Part shown: one piece after another, positions 27,847 to 35,278 of the stretch | Numbering within the stretch: position 1 is the first letter of the stretch | How the letters are laid out: each line of letters begins with the position of its first letter | IMG/VR virus record: IMGVR_UViG_3300036845_000049 | Location: 1 to 64,000 of that record | DNA from: a virus | Reading direction: 5' to 3' (one strand) | DNA: 64,000 nucleotides | The notes under the pieces: model-generated | Database searches by the model: none | What the model was told of the DNA's origin: nothing | The model's input: the letters and a program-made list of their open reading frames with translations, nothing else | Position numbers and translations under genes: made by a program

Positions 27847-30425
27847 TGGGTCGGCCCTCCCTGATTAACCAAGTTCGCTCGCGGCTGTCCCGGCTGGGGC
27901 GCGGGCGTGGGCGGTGCGCCCCCCTGCGCCACCTGTGCGGGTCCGGGTGCGCCTACGTTGGGTGGTGCTTGTGGGGGTCCACCCTGACCGGGAGGCACCG
28001 GAGGGCCGCCCATGGGCGCATGCCCCGGCTGGCCTTGTGACGCCGCCATCGCCGCCGCTTGCTGTTGTTGCTTTTCAAGATCGGCTTCGCTCGGGACGAT
28101 GTTCTCGCCCGGTAGACCAATCTCGGTGGCGACGCTACGAAGAACTTGCGCCCGACCTTTCGGCCCAATGATCCCCATATCAATCGGATTAGCAGTAAGT
28201 TGCAGGAACTCCAATTGTCTTGCACGTTGCGTTTCGCGCTGTTGCGCCACCTGCACGCCCAGCACACGAACTTTTTCTTCCCCAGTCAAAAGCCCTGTTT
28301 GATCTGTCAACATCACCATATCGAGCAGCGCATTGATGACCGGCTCGATCACGTCGATATCAATGTTCGACGCTACAGTCTGTAGGATTTTGGAACTGTT
28401 CTGCATCAACATGGAAAGGCCGCTGGCCGTACGGCCAAGGCCCCCACTAGGAGGACTACCAGTCATGAACTTCGGTATGGCGCTGGCTTCATCCGCCATC
28501 GCGGAGAACGCCTGATACACCGCCAGCATCTCGCTCGCGTTGCTGGATGGGGAGAAGAACTCGACCGCCTTCTCGGTGTTGTTCCCAAATGGATCGCTCT
28601 TAACGTGCCAGCGCTTCCATGGGTACATGTCCTCGCCGTTCTCGCCGTCGCCTAGTCGGTCATCATTGACGACGACCTGCGGGCCAGAACTAATCGAGAG
28701 GTTATTAACCAGAGCGCGCAGCGTAGCATTAGCCACCGAAGAAACGTCTGCGAGTAGATCAGGCAAGCCGTTTCCAGCCGGAGTGCCGGGAACCTTCTCG
28801 AAACTAGTGATGTAATATTGATGGCGTTTGCGGGGCGAGGGAATGAGTTGTACCTTAATGATATGACGGCCAATAAGCCAAGCATTGCAAAAGTAATCCC
28901 TGAGCGGGTCCGGTATCTCAGTGGGGTCCATCCCCAAGTCTAGAAGGAACCGACCCTGTGCGTTCCCCTGAAACTCCAAACAGGCTATAAGGCCACTCTG
29001 ATTAAAACGCGGGTCCTCGCGTCCTTCAAGGATACTACGCTCGCTGTCGGTTTGGTCCCAGTTGTCAACCAGACCGCCTCGACCATATTCGTCCAATACG
29101 GCTCGGACTTCCTCACTAATAAATCCCGGTAAATCCAAGAGTGTGTTAATTTCAGAGCGTGTAAGACGACTACGCTGGATAATGTTTGCATCTTCGATCT
29201 GCGCTACGCCGGGGGTCCAGTAAATATCGAATGGGCTAACGCGCTCCCAGCATAGCACCGGCACGTCTTGCACAGTCGGTTTAGCTAATTGCGCTTGCGG
29301 ATTTGCGGCTCCTTGCATGGGAGAGTTGCTTAATCCGCCTTGGGCGGGCGTTTGTTTTGGAGCAGGAGGCGCAATGCCAGAACTTACCCCCGGAGTAAGT
29401 TGGGAGTCGGGCATTGGCAAGTCAGTGGACGGATTGCCGGGTAAGGCCGACGCAGGGGAGTTGCTGTTCGCCGGGAACGGCGATACATCCTTTGTCCACT
29501 TGACTTGGGTCTTGATCCGAACCGTAGGCCCCTTCATACAGGCGTACGGGAACATCGGTAGATCGACTAGAAACTCAGCGAGGGCGGTATAGAACCCGCC
29601 CATCGCCAGCAGTTCTTCAAGCTTGTCCTGCGCCACCTTGCATTGATCGTTGGCCTTCCGCTTCGCCTCATCGCGGGCGTCACTCATCATCAGGTCATAC
29701 ACGTCCCTGACCTGATTAGGGTCAGGTAATGGCGGTGGGGGTGGAGGTGGGACCATGCCAGCCCCCACACCCGGAGGCGGTGCCGCGCCGGGAGGTATTG
29801 CACCGGTATGCATGCCTTGCGACGGCCCGGACGCTGAGGGTATTGCTTGATCTGTAAACGCTGGGGATACCCCAGCACGAGCACCCGCCGCTTGCGCTGC
29901 TGCTGTGCCAATCTGGTGAGCGACATTTGCTGATGCTGCCTGAAAGTGCGCTTGTATCTGAGATGTGACCGTCTCGCCGATATGCTGGGCGATGGCTTGC
30001 ACAACTTCGTCGGGAACGTCGGGGTCGCTCGACGGCTCAAGCCCCCACGGCTTGTCTGTACCTAGATAAACATCACGAAGGAGCGCCGAGGTGCCCCGAC
30101 ACTTCATCGCGATAATGCGAGCGTAGACGTTGCTACCGCCGAACTTCTTAATCTCTTGAATAACGTTCGTGTCGTAGATGCCATTAAACGCTCGCAAGCT
30201 TGCGAGCAGTCTATCGCTCCACCCGCGACCGACAGTATCTCTATGGCGTCGCATGAGAGAGTATTGATCGGTAATGAACCCAGCTAGGCCGACCGGCGCG
30301 AGCAGGGCGCTATCAGGAGGACGCTGGTAAGCCTGCGCCCGCGTGGCGTCCATCACCTGCTGCTGTGCAGCCGTGTCGTCGCGTCCAACGACGCGTAGGG
30401 CCGGTGCATTCGGTAGCGCCGCCAT
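27843..30425 (-). CDS. Portal protein (860 aa)
   Basis: The ATG at 30425 is preferred because an exact palindrome and GGCGGGG precede it and the longer frame reads through the GCATGT dyad. The protein contains NVIQEIKKFGGSNVYARIIAMKCRG, PMFPYACMKGPTVRIKTQVKW, CWERVSPFDIYWTPGVAQIEDAN and a C-terminal helical region with Gln/Pro-rich tail, matching large podovirus portal proteins. The ring would be the DNA gateway and terminase docking site. The call comes from motifs, size and its position just upstream of the scaffold and capsid genes. Confidence 0.75.
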   Translation of the reverse strand: MAALPNAPALRVVGRDDTAAQQQVMDATRAQAYQRPPDSALLAPVGLAGFITDQYSLMRRHRDTVGRGWSDRLLASLRAFNGIYDTNVIQEIKKFGGSNVYARIIAMKCRGTSALLRDVYLGTDKPWGLEPSSDPDVPDEVVQAIAQHIGETVTSQIQAHFQAASANVAHQIGTAAAQAAGARAGVSPAFTDQAIPSASGPSQGMHTGAIPPGAAPPPGVGAGMVPPPPPPPLPDPNQVRDVYDLMMSDARDEAKRKANDQCKVAQDKLEELLAMGGFYTALAEFLVDLPMFPYACMKGPTVRIKTQVKWTKDVSPFPANSNSPASALPGNPSTDLPMPDSQLTPGVSSGIAPPAPKQTPAQGGLSNSPMQGAANPQAQLAKPTVQDVPVLCWERVSPFDIYWTPGVAQIEDANIIQRSRLTRSEINTLLDLPGFISEEVRAVLDEYGRGGLVDNWDQTDSERSILEGREDPRFNQSGLIACLEFQGNAQGRFLLDLGMDPTEIPDPLRDYFCNAWLIGRHIIKVQLIPSPRKRHQYYITSFEKVPGTPAGNGLPDLLADVSSVANATLRALVNNLSISSGPQVVVNDDRLGDGENGEDMYPWKRWHVKSDPFGNNTEKAVEFFSPSSNASEMLAVYQAFSAMADEASAIPKFMTGSPPSGGLGRTASGLSMLMQNSSKILQTVASNIDIDVIEPVINALLDMVMLTDQTGLLTGEEKVRVLGVQVAQQRETQRARQLEFLQLTANPIDMGIIGPKGRAQVLRSVATEIGLPGENIVPSEADLEKQQQQAAAMAASQGQPGHAPMGGPPVPPGQGGPPQAPPNVGAPGPAQVAQGGAPPTPAPQPGQPRANLVNQGGPTH

Positions 30426-30432
30426 CCCCGCC

Positions 30433-30447
30433 TTACCCTCAGGGTAA
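30433..30447. promoter_or_regulatory. Palindrome copy at portal start
   Basis: TTACCC-TCA-GGGTAA lies 7 nt upstream of the portal ATG. It lies between the ATG and the GCATGT dyad, so it may be an operator or translational hairpin for the structural operon. Confidence 0.6.
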
Positions 30448-30450
30448 CTA

Positions 30451-30478
30451 TTGCATGTGCGTGTTCGCAAACATGCAA
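30451..30478. repeat. GCATGT dyad, copy 2
   Basis: TTGCATGT, loop gcgtgttcgcaa and ACATGCAA. Compared with copy 1 the second position has changed C to T and the matching arm base G to A, so pairing is kept. It lies in the leader of the portal gene, downstream of the predicted minus-strand promoter. Confidence 0.75.
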
Positions 30479-30492
30479 CACGCAATTTATGC

Positions 30493-30521
30493 TTGACTTA
30501 TGCCCAAATTTATGCCAACAT
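30493..30521 (+). promoter_or_regulatory. Candidate plus-strand promoter
   Basis: TTGACT, 17 nt, CAACAT. The upstream box is good, the downstream box is weak (3 of 6). It lies in the divergent intergenic region and would drive the plus-strand gene at 30574. Confidence 0.35.
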
Positions 30522-30523
30522 TC

Positions 30524-30552
30524 CCTTTACCACAGAAATACCGGCTTGTCAA
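30524..30552 (-). promoter_or_regulatory. Candidate minus-strand promoter for the structural operon
   Basis: On the minus strand a perfect TTGACA (30552-30547) is followed after 17 nt by TAAAGG. It is about 100 nt upstream of the portal start and overlaps the divergent promoter, a layout that would allow mutual control. Confidence 0.4.
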
Positions 30553-30573
30553 GAGGGTTAGGAAAATATTTTT

Positions 30574-31104
30574 ATGACCCCCATTTCTACGGCGTTGCTC
30601 ACAAAAGACGACGAAAAACGGCTCCGCGATCTGGCTGCTGGCCTGATCCGAGGCATAGAAGAACCCGAAACGGTCATGAGCCGCTGCGGGTTCAGCCCCG
30701 GCGATTACACGGAACTGAGCGAGACCCGCATGTTCCGGCAGATGCTCAGCGAAGCGCAGGAAGAATGGGAGGGCGCGCGCAACACGCACAAGCGCATCAA
30801 GCTGAAGGCCGCCGTCAACGTCGAGGAAGCGCTGCCCCATTTCTACAAGGCGATGATCAGCGAGAAGGAGCCGCTTAGCTCCAAGGTCAAGGCGTTGGAG
30901 GTCGTCGCCCGGATCGGCGGGCTTGGCAACCCGGAGCCAGTCGTGGCGAGCAACGGTCAGTTCTTCAAGCTGGAAATTAACCTAGGCGGGGGCGTCGCCC
31001 CTATCGTGGCGGCGATTGGGGTGGAGAATGTGACCATCGAGCATGAAGCACAAGTTTTTAATCAAAGCCGACTGTTCGACGCGTTGCCACTTGAGGATTT
31101 GTAA
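30574..31104 (+). CDS. Putative terminase small subunit-like protein (176 aa)
   Basis: This is the only plus-strand gene in the structural arm. The N-terminal half is helical with a possible HTH (EEPETVMSRCGFSPGDYTEL), then RNTHKRIKLKAAVNVEEALPHFYKAMISE and a coiled region, ending in a beta-like tail with an NLGGGVAP turn. Small terminases have this layout (HTH, oligomerisation helices, tail). Its position between portal and large terminase supports the idea. The 3' end overlaps a convergent gene by 47 nt. Moderate certainty. Confidence 0.5.
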   Translation: MTPISTALLTKDDEKRLRDLAAGLIRGIEEPETVMSRCGFSPGDYTELSETRMFRQMLSEAQEEWEGARNTHKRIKLKAAVNVEEALPHFYKAMISEKEPLSSKVKALEVVARIGGLGNPEPVVASNGQFFKLEINLGGGVAPIVAAIGVENVTIEHEAQVFNQSRLFDALPLEDL

Positions 31105-31276
31105 TTAAGTCGCCGTCGCACACGACGAGCGCCAGCCACTCATCATCGGCTATCTTAGCGACACACGTTACGGCAAGGGAGATATCCTCGGTTTCCTCCT
31201 TGTCAACGTCGAACATGTTTGTCACTGGCCATATCCCGCCTTCGTACTTTACGTACACGATCTTTGTGCCAGCCAT
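31058..31276 (-). CDS. Small hypothetical protein (72 aa)
   Basis: The start at 31276 has AAGGAG 8 nt upstream. The protein starts MAGTKIVYVKYEGGIWPVTNMF and contains WLALVVCDGDLI, a compact beta-rich pattern. It ends inside the 3' end of the convergent plus-strand gene. No family recognised. Confidence 0.6.
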   Translation of the reverse strand: MAGTKIVYVKYEGGIWPVTNMFDVDKEETEDISLAVTCVAKIADDEWLALVVCDGDLITNPQVATRRTVGFD

Positions 31277-31373
31277 CCAGATGCTCCTTCCAACGCATCG
31301 CGGGGTCGTATCGGGGTGGCAGGAGAACGCACACCACCGCAATTACCCCGAGGGTAAGTCCGAACCAATCCAT
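31203..31373 (-). CDS. Small membrane protein (56 aa)
   Basis: ATG 31373 follows GGAGAAAAA. The N-terminus (MDWFGLTLGVIAVVCVLLPP) is one transmembrane segment, followed by a basic tail with RRRDMASDKHVRR. It overlaps the next gene by 74 nt in another frame. An exact palindrome (31343-31357) encodes part of the transmembrane segment. Function unknown. Confidence 0.55.
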   Translation of the reverse strand: MDWFGLTLGVIAVVCVLLPPRYDPAMRWKEHLDGWHKDRVRKVRRRDMASDKHVRR

Positions 31374-31418
31374 TTTTTCTCCTACGCGTTTAGCGTGTTC
31401 GCTTGCGACGAAGTGTAC

Positions 31419-31582
31419 GCCTCGCCAACAGGCGAGGCTTTGACGCGCACGCTTGAAGTAAGTTTGGGGGGAGCCTGCCGTTCTCCCCCCATTCCGTCCA
31501 GCCTGCTAACGGCAGGTTGAGGCTGGGCTACCACACCCGGCTCTCTCTTGCGTGTCGCATGTTTGCGAACACGCACATGCGA
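31419..31582. other. Structured noncoding segment with pseudoknot-like pairing and GCATGT dyad copy 3
   Basis: Hairpin 1: GCCTCGCC/GGCGAGGC around AACA (31419-31438), followed by TTT, possibly terminating the plus-strand gene. Hairpin 2: GGGGGGAG (31466-31473) with CTCCCCCC (31483-31490). Its whole 9-nt loop (31474-31482) is complementary to 31508-31516. A third stem CCAGCCT/AGGCTGG (31498-31504 with 31520-31526) encloses that partner. The inverted copy of the GCATGT dyad lies at 31555-31582. No convincing gene covers 31383-31595. Confidence 0.55.
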
Positions 31583-31595
31583 GAAAGCGGGGGGA

Positions 31596-31823
31596 TTACT
31601 CATCTGGTTTAGGTTTATGTTTGTGCTTTCGTTTATGGTGAGTTGCTGGTTCATCTGTAACCTCCGGGCTATCCCTGAACAAGTTCGCCGGGTAGCCTTG
31701 GTTTATGGTTGAGTTCGCTGGGCACTCCACGTCCTGCGTCGTCGGCGTGTTGACCGTATGGCAGGCGAACGGTTGCCCGCCACATATCCACAAGGTTGTG
31801 ACCGCCGTGCACATTACACTCAT
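31596..31823 (-). CDS. Cys-containing small protein, possibly exported (75 aa)
   Basis: MSVMCTAVTTLWICGG... has four Cys in the first 34 residues, then a polar tail ending in a His/Lys-rich HHKRKHKHKPKP. An exact palindrome (31827-31841) ends 4 nt before the region of the ATG. Weak composition evidence; could be a lipoprotein-like or zinc-binding peptide. Confidence 0.4.
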   Translation of the reverse strand: MSVMCTAVTTLWICGGQPFACHTVNTPTTQDVECPANSTINQGYPANLFRDSPEVTDEPATHHKRKHKHKPKPDE

Positions 31824-31842
31824 AAGTTACTCACTGGGTAAC

Positions 31843-32067
31843 TCAAACAAGCGTGTCAATACGTCGTATGATTTCGTCCTCACCCAAGCACAGCCACGCC
31901 GGATCGTTGAATGCATGCACGGCGAACGCCGCCTTGGCATGATCCAGCGGCCCGGTAGGGCCAGCGTAATTAGCGTTCTGCGCCTCACGCTTGCAGATCG
32001 GCCACAAGATATTGAGGTCGATCCTACGCTGGTAAGCGCGCCACCAGTTGAGCGGGTTCAGGTCCAT
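31843..32067 (-). CDS. Small hypothetical protein after terminase (74 aa)
   Basis: The start overlaps the terminase stop by 10 nt. Sequence MDLNPLNWWRAYQRRIDLNILWPICKREAQ, then AWLCLGEDEIIRRIDTLV, is helical and basic. It resembles small proteins encoded next to large terminases. Function unknown. Confidence 0.6.
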   Translation of the reverse strand: MDLNPLNWWRAYQRRIDLNILWPICKREAQNANYAGPTGPLDHAKAAFAVHAFNDPAWLCLGEDEIIRRIDTLV

Positions 32068-33563
32068 GCTAGAGCGCTAGGCGCCTGCCGCATCGGGCGG
32101 CGTGGCTTGAGTGATTGCACGATCCGTCCCAGCACCCAAGCATAGGCACCTGCATTACCCGTCACCAGACACACATATTGCAGACAATCCGCCACGTCGC
32201 TCCAAGGGTGCAGCTTCTCGGGGATGGCTTTCTGGTAGGTGCCTCCCGACTTGTCCTGATCCACGTCGAACTTATACTGCCCGTTCAGCGCCGCTACGAG
32301 GGTAGGGCAGCGCGTTCCATCAATAAGGATCGCTGGCCCACCCTGTATGTTCCTAATGAAAAACTGCTCGACGCCACGTAGTCTTGGATCGAGGTCGTTT
32401 GTAGGGGCAGGTTCTGCCGCCAGCCCACAATTTTTCAGAACATCAAAACTATTCCACTCAAACAGGCTATCCTTCGCCCGCCCGCTCGGGTCGCCCACCA
32501 ACCCGATAGGCCTACCGGCGTATCGGGCGCTAAGGAGTGTAGGTATGAGGTTCTGCTTACAGTGCTGCTCCAACCCAATATTCTCTCCTGTCGGCCCGCG
32601 CCCCGGCACTTCTTCGAGGACTAACAATCGTCCTGAGTGGTCGAGTTGGCAGATGAGGCTCCACGGCGATCTGCCAAAATCTTGGCCCACGATCAACATC
32701 CGAGAGTACACAGGTTCTAGGGGAGATATTGATACATGGTAGTCATACCTGAAACTCTCCGCGAATACCGCCGCACCAGATGGATCACGCCCTAGTTGTG
32801 CGAATACATACCGGCGTTTATAGTCTTCAGACCCAACCTCCATAAGTCGCTCATAGTACCCCCGCCCCTGTTTGATGCGAACAGGGTCATCCTCCGGCAG
32901 GAGGACTGTTTCGGCGGTTTGATTAAGGTGCGGTAGGTTCTCTGCGTCTGGCGACATACCGGATGGTTGATGGAATATCTGCCACTGGGGTGGGGGCGCT
33001 TCAAGAAAGCTAGCCCACGGCGTATTCATAATTGGACTGTTCGTATCACACCAGATGCCCGACCACGTACAAGGACCAAGTTCGCCGCTGGGATAACGCC
33101 CAACACGACCGGCAATATCAGAAAGAAGGTTGATGTCGGTTTCAATCGACTCGTTTACAAACGCGCCGGTTAATTGAAGTGATAAAAGCCGCTTAACGTC
33201 ATCGGGCTCATCTAGCGGGATCAACAGCCACTCCGAGTACACCTCGCCGTACTCAAGATAGATCGTACTCTCGCTGACCCGCCAATCCGCGATGTTGCCG
33301 AACCATGCACGGATATCTTTTAGGATCGTGCTTTTGAGGTCCTTGAGTGATTGCCGGATGATGGCAAAACGGGTATACCTTATCCCATCGGCAGCAGGAG
33401 CTTGTTGCGCCATGCGGCGAGCCATCTCTACGATACAGGCAGTGGATTTGCCTGATCCGACCGGACCCCATATCAAACGTCCAAAACTGTCCGATTGAAG
33501 AAATTGAGATATTACGGGTGGGGCGTTGTAAGTCCATTGCGATCTAACCGTGCCAGTACGCAT
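32058..33563 (-). CDS. terL: Terminase large subunit (501 aa)
   Basis: The ATG at 33563 is preferred over 33740 because the upstream frame reads through a strong promoter. Walker A is GPVGSGKS (residues 33-40), with TRFAIIRQSLKDLKSTI as the next ATPase strand and a Walker B-like GAFVNESIE. The RNase H-like nuclease shows GQDFGRSPW, LVGDPSGRAKDS and HPWSDVADCLQYV with the expected Asp residues. It cuts and packages DNA at the portal. A sigma-70-like promoter lies 70 nt upstream. Confidence 0.92.
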   Translation of the reverse strand: MRTGTVRSQWTYNAPPVISQFLQSDSFGRLIWGPVGSGKSTACIVEMARRMAQQAPAADGIRYTRFAIIRQSLKDLKSTILKDIRAWFGNIADWRVSESTIYLEYGEVYSEWLLIPLDEPDDVKRLLSLQLTGAFVNESIETDINLLSDIAGRVGRYPSGELGPCTWSGIWCDTNSPIMNTPWASFLEAPPPQWQIFHQPSGMSPDAENLPHLNQTAETVLLPEDDPVRIKQGRGYYERLMEVGSEDYKRRYVFAQLGRDPSGAAVFAESFRYDYHVSISPLEPVYSRMLIVGQDFGRSPWSLICQLDHSGRLLVLEEVPGRGPTGENIGLEQHCKQNLIPTLLSARYAGRPIGLVGDPSGRAKDSLFEWNSFDVLKNCGLAAEPAPTNDLDPRLRGVEQFFIRNIQGGPAILIDGTRCPTLVAALNGQYKFDVDQDKSGGTYQKAIPEKLHPWSDVADCLQYVCLVTGNAGAYAWVLGRIVQSLKPRRPMRQAPSALAWT

Positions 33564-33632
33564 CTTAGTCTCTCGCGTTCGCTTACCGCTCACGCTCGGT
33601 TGGAGGTTACCCCGAGAGTAAGTCGTGAGGGA

Positions 33633-33661
33633 ACTATAACACGAAGGTAAAGGGTTGTCAA
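33633..33661 (-). promoter_or_regulatory. Sigma-70-like promoter upstream of terminase
   Basis: Minus strand: TTGACA (33661-33656), 17-nt spacer, TATAGT (33638-33633). This is the best promoter match in the window. An exact palindrome (33607-33621) lies just downstream near the transcript start, in operator position. Confidence 0.7.
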
Positions 33662-33670
33662 TAAGGAAAA

Positions 33671-33698
33671 CCCAAAGAATTTGGGTTCCCGGAGGGAA
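33671..33698. promoter_or_regulatory. Paired palindromes just upstream of the terminase promoter
   Basis: CCCAAA-GAA-TTTGGG (33671-33685) abuts TTCCC-GGA-GGGAA (33686-33698). The 6-3-6 architecture equals that of the dispersed TTACCC palindrome. Placed right behind the -35 box, they could bind an activator or repressor. A longer CCCAAA...TTTGGG palindrome lies at 51904-51921. Confidence 0.45.
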
Positions 33699-33798
33699 AT
33701 TCCGAAAAGAGTTTTTGGCCCCAAGATGTTGTACGCGCACCTAAAGGCCGCGCCCCCGGTCCATGCCTTGGTCCAGATAGGGTTACCCCTAGGGTAAG

Positions 33799-34275
33799 TC
33801 GCGCCGTCTCAGTATGATGTAGATAGGCTAGACTGAGACAACGGGTCAAGGCAATCTACCACCAACGCGAGGAGCGGGCTTAGGAGCCGTGGTGTCGAGG
33901 CAATGTCAAAGGGTACTTTGACGCGCTTAATGCATGGAACCGGGCACAACTTCCCGAGACATGACGCGCGGAAGTCTGCTACATGGCGGGACGTAGGTCC
34001 TTCTGATCGGCGGGCGCAAAGGAGAGTAATGACTAGGCTTTAGTGGCGAACGCCACGAAACGCGACTTGCGGGTATAGCAACCCGTAGCGTTGACAACAT
34101 TTGGTGGTGCGGATCGCACCTAGGTAAGAACCCTGAGCAGACACGATATGCTGCTAATAAGAGGCAAAGCTAGGCAGTGTCCATAAAGTTTTACCCGCAA
34201 GGGTAAACGCCAATAAAAATTAAGTCTTATTGATAAAATCAACCGCCGGGGAGCAATTCCCGGCGGTGTTTTACG
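33799..34275 (+). ncRNA. Candidate long structured noncoding RNA
   Basis: No coding frame is convincing here. Local perfect stems crowd the plus strand: GTCTCAGT/ACTGAGAC (33806/33832), CACCA/TGGTG enclosing GGCT/AGCC (33860-33894), GTCAAAG/CTTTGAC with loop GGTA (33905-33922), ACTTCC/GGAAGT (33949/33970), GTGGC/GCCAC (34043-34056), AACGC/GCGTT enclosing CGGGT/ACCCG (34059-34092), GGTGCG/CGCACC (34106-34120), AGCAG/CTGCT (34136-34155). A 9-bp terminator hairpin closes it at 34242. Exact palindromes flank it (33783-33797, 34191-34206). It is not a tRNA, RNase P or recognisable tmRNA. Large phage RNAs such as GOLLD or ROOL are a comparison, not an identification. Confidence 0.5.
34242..34275 (+). 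terminator. Rho-independent terminator
   Basis: ACCGCCGGG (34242-34250), 8-nt loop, CCCGGCGGT (34259-34267), then GTTTTACG and a further TTCTTTTT. A perfect 9-bp GC-rich stem; it would end the candidate noncoding RNA. Confidence 0.75.
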
Positions 34276-34548
34276 TTCTTTTTAGTCTTATTAGTCTTAT
34301 TCGTCTTATCAGAAAAAACCCACTACTTGAGTCATAGGTTTCGGATAAGACCAAAACCGGCCTTAAGTCACTGGCAGGAGAGGCTTTTTATATGTATGTC
34401 TTATAGTCATATAGTAATATGCAAGTAGGAAGCAAACATAGGACCTACAACTTACCCGCGTGAATTGTGGGTAACTCGGGGCCTCCCCCCTATAGGTTGC
34501 TATCTAAAAATTTTTCGTAAGACTAATTTTTCCACTCTTATCCTAACA

Positions 34549-34614
34549 ATATCAATGGGTTAGCGTGATAAGCGCAAGTGCTACTTTAAAAGACTAAAAC
34601 TAACCCATTGATAT
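34549..34614. repeat. 15-bp perfect inverted repeat
   Basis: 34549-34563 (ATATCAATGGGTTAG) is the exact reverse complement of 34600-34614, spacer 36 nt. It is within the iteron region. It could be an initiator site or a long RNA hairpin. Confidence 0.7.
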
Positions 34615-34707
34615 ATTTGGAGATAAGACTTCTCAGTCTGAAAAGTTAGTCCTATCCCTGCCGTTCAGCGGCGTTTTAGGCTAGCTTACCCCTGGAGTAA
34701 CATCGAA

Positions 34708-34902
34708 ATGAAGCCTTTTACATACATACTAAAGGGTAACGGCAAGCACTGCACCGCTACCATTTTTCGGCCAAATGGCAGTGGTATAGATATTAATACC
34801 ATGACAAGCCAACGAAACGATGCTAAGTCCCGTGCCAAGAAATGGGCAGAAAAGCGCGTTGCGTTCTACAACGCCAATTTTCCCGATTTGACTGAGGAAT
34901 AA
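34708..34902 (+). CDS. Small early protein (64 aa)
   Basis: MKPFTYILKGNGKHCTATIFRPNGSGIDIN then a basic amphipathic helix (AKSRAKKWAEKRVAFYNANFP). An exact palindrome (34686-34700) ends 7 nt before ATG and supplies GGAG. First gene of the rightward block. No family recognised. Confidence 0.65.
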   Translation: MKPFTYILKGNGKHCTATIFRPNGSGIDINTMTSQRNDAKSRAKKWAEKRVAFYNANFPDLTEE

Positions 34903-34906
34903 CGCT

Positions 34907-35101
34907 ATGATGCTCAAAGTAGGCGACAGGATCGAAATACCCGTGCATTACGATATGTGGATGCGTGGGGCGCGTTTTGGCGTGGTTACGTCAATTAAGC
35001 GCAACATTCCGGGCTTTTCGGATTGTGCGTATGTGAAGCTCGATATGCTGCCTAACAAGCGCTTGCGTTTGTGGCGCATTGACTGGGAGTATTGCAGATA
35101 A
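34907..35101 (+). CDS. Small beta-rich early protein (64 aa)
   Basis: MMLKVGDRIEIPVHYDMWMRGARFGVVTSI... reads as a small beta barrel (SH3/KOW-like pattern: VGDRI...G..G.V). GAGGAA precedes the start, 4 nt after the previous gene. Function unknown. Confidence 0.6.
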   Translation: MMLKVGDRIEIPVHYDMWMRGARFGVVTSIKRNIPGFSDCAYVKLDMLPNKRLRLWRIDWEYCR

Positions 35102-35182
35102 TCACTAGCATTATAGGCAGCGTGAGACCTGCCTATATTAGTAGTGATTTTGCTACTGTTTTAACCCTGAGAGTAACTAACC

Positions 35183-35278
35183 ATGAAAAAGTATGTGCAC
35201 CTTGTTTGTTATATCGCTTGCTTCTGGGTGATCGGCATTAACCTCACCCTTCTCGCTGCCGAATTCCGGTTAATCTAA
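35183..35278 (+). CDS. 31-aa single-pass membrane peptide
   Basis: ATG 35183 to TAA encodes MKKYVHLVCYIACFWVIGINLTLL and a short polar tail: one transmembrane helix with a basic N-terminus. A degenerate palindrome (35162-35176) lies 6 nt upstream. Its stop overlaps the next start (TAATG), so the two are coupled. Confidence 0.5.
   Translation: MKKYVHLVCYIACFWVIGINLTLLAAEFRLI

Larger units (their letters stand above)
3270..30447. repeat. Dispersed palindrome TTACYC-N3/4-GRGTAA, left-arm copies (15)
   Basis: Exact copies start at 3270, 3747, 5799 (4-nt spacer), 7021, 8347, 11934, 13121, 19386, 21691, 23058, 24519, 26513, 27791, 29384 and 30433. All but 5799 have 3-nt spacers. Most sit within reading frames; 11934, 23058, 26513 and 30433 are in gene leaders. 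Degenerate copies at 560, 2554, 10606, 15673, 17493, 25734 and 26852. Confidence 0.85.
34219..34640. other. AT-rich iteron region, candidate replication origin
   Basis: Seven exact GTCTTAT heptamers occur here: direct at 34224, 34285, 34294, 34303 and 34398, inverted at 34345 and 34623, with a partial at 34517. About 0.05 would be expected. The stretch is AT-rich with long A/T runs and contains a 15-bp inverted repeat and a wide-spaced palindrome (34452-34474). It divides leftward late genes from rightward replication genes. No gene from 34276 to 34707. Confidence 0.5.

Noticed and set aside
31382-31654. Minus-strand ORF of 90 codons through the structured segment
   Set aside because: It reads through hairpins and a GCATGT dyad, has a random-looking composition and competes with the better 31596-31823 frame.
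33658-33849. Extended terminase start or a minus-strand gene at 33658-33849
   Set aside because: The sequence contains the promoter, paired palindromes and no ribosome site; residues are random-looking.
33799-34275. tmRNA, RNase P RNA or group I intron
   Set aside because: No GGTTCGA T-loop with CCA end, no RNase P core words and no recognisable group I P/Q/R/S elements could be found by eye.
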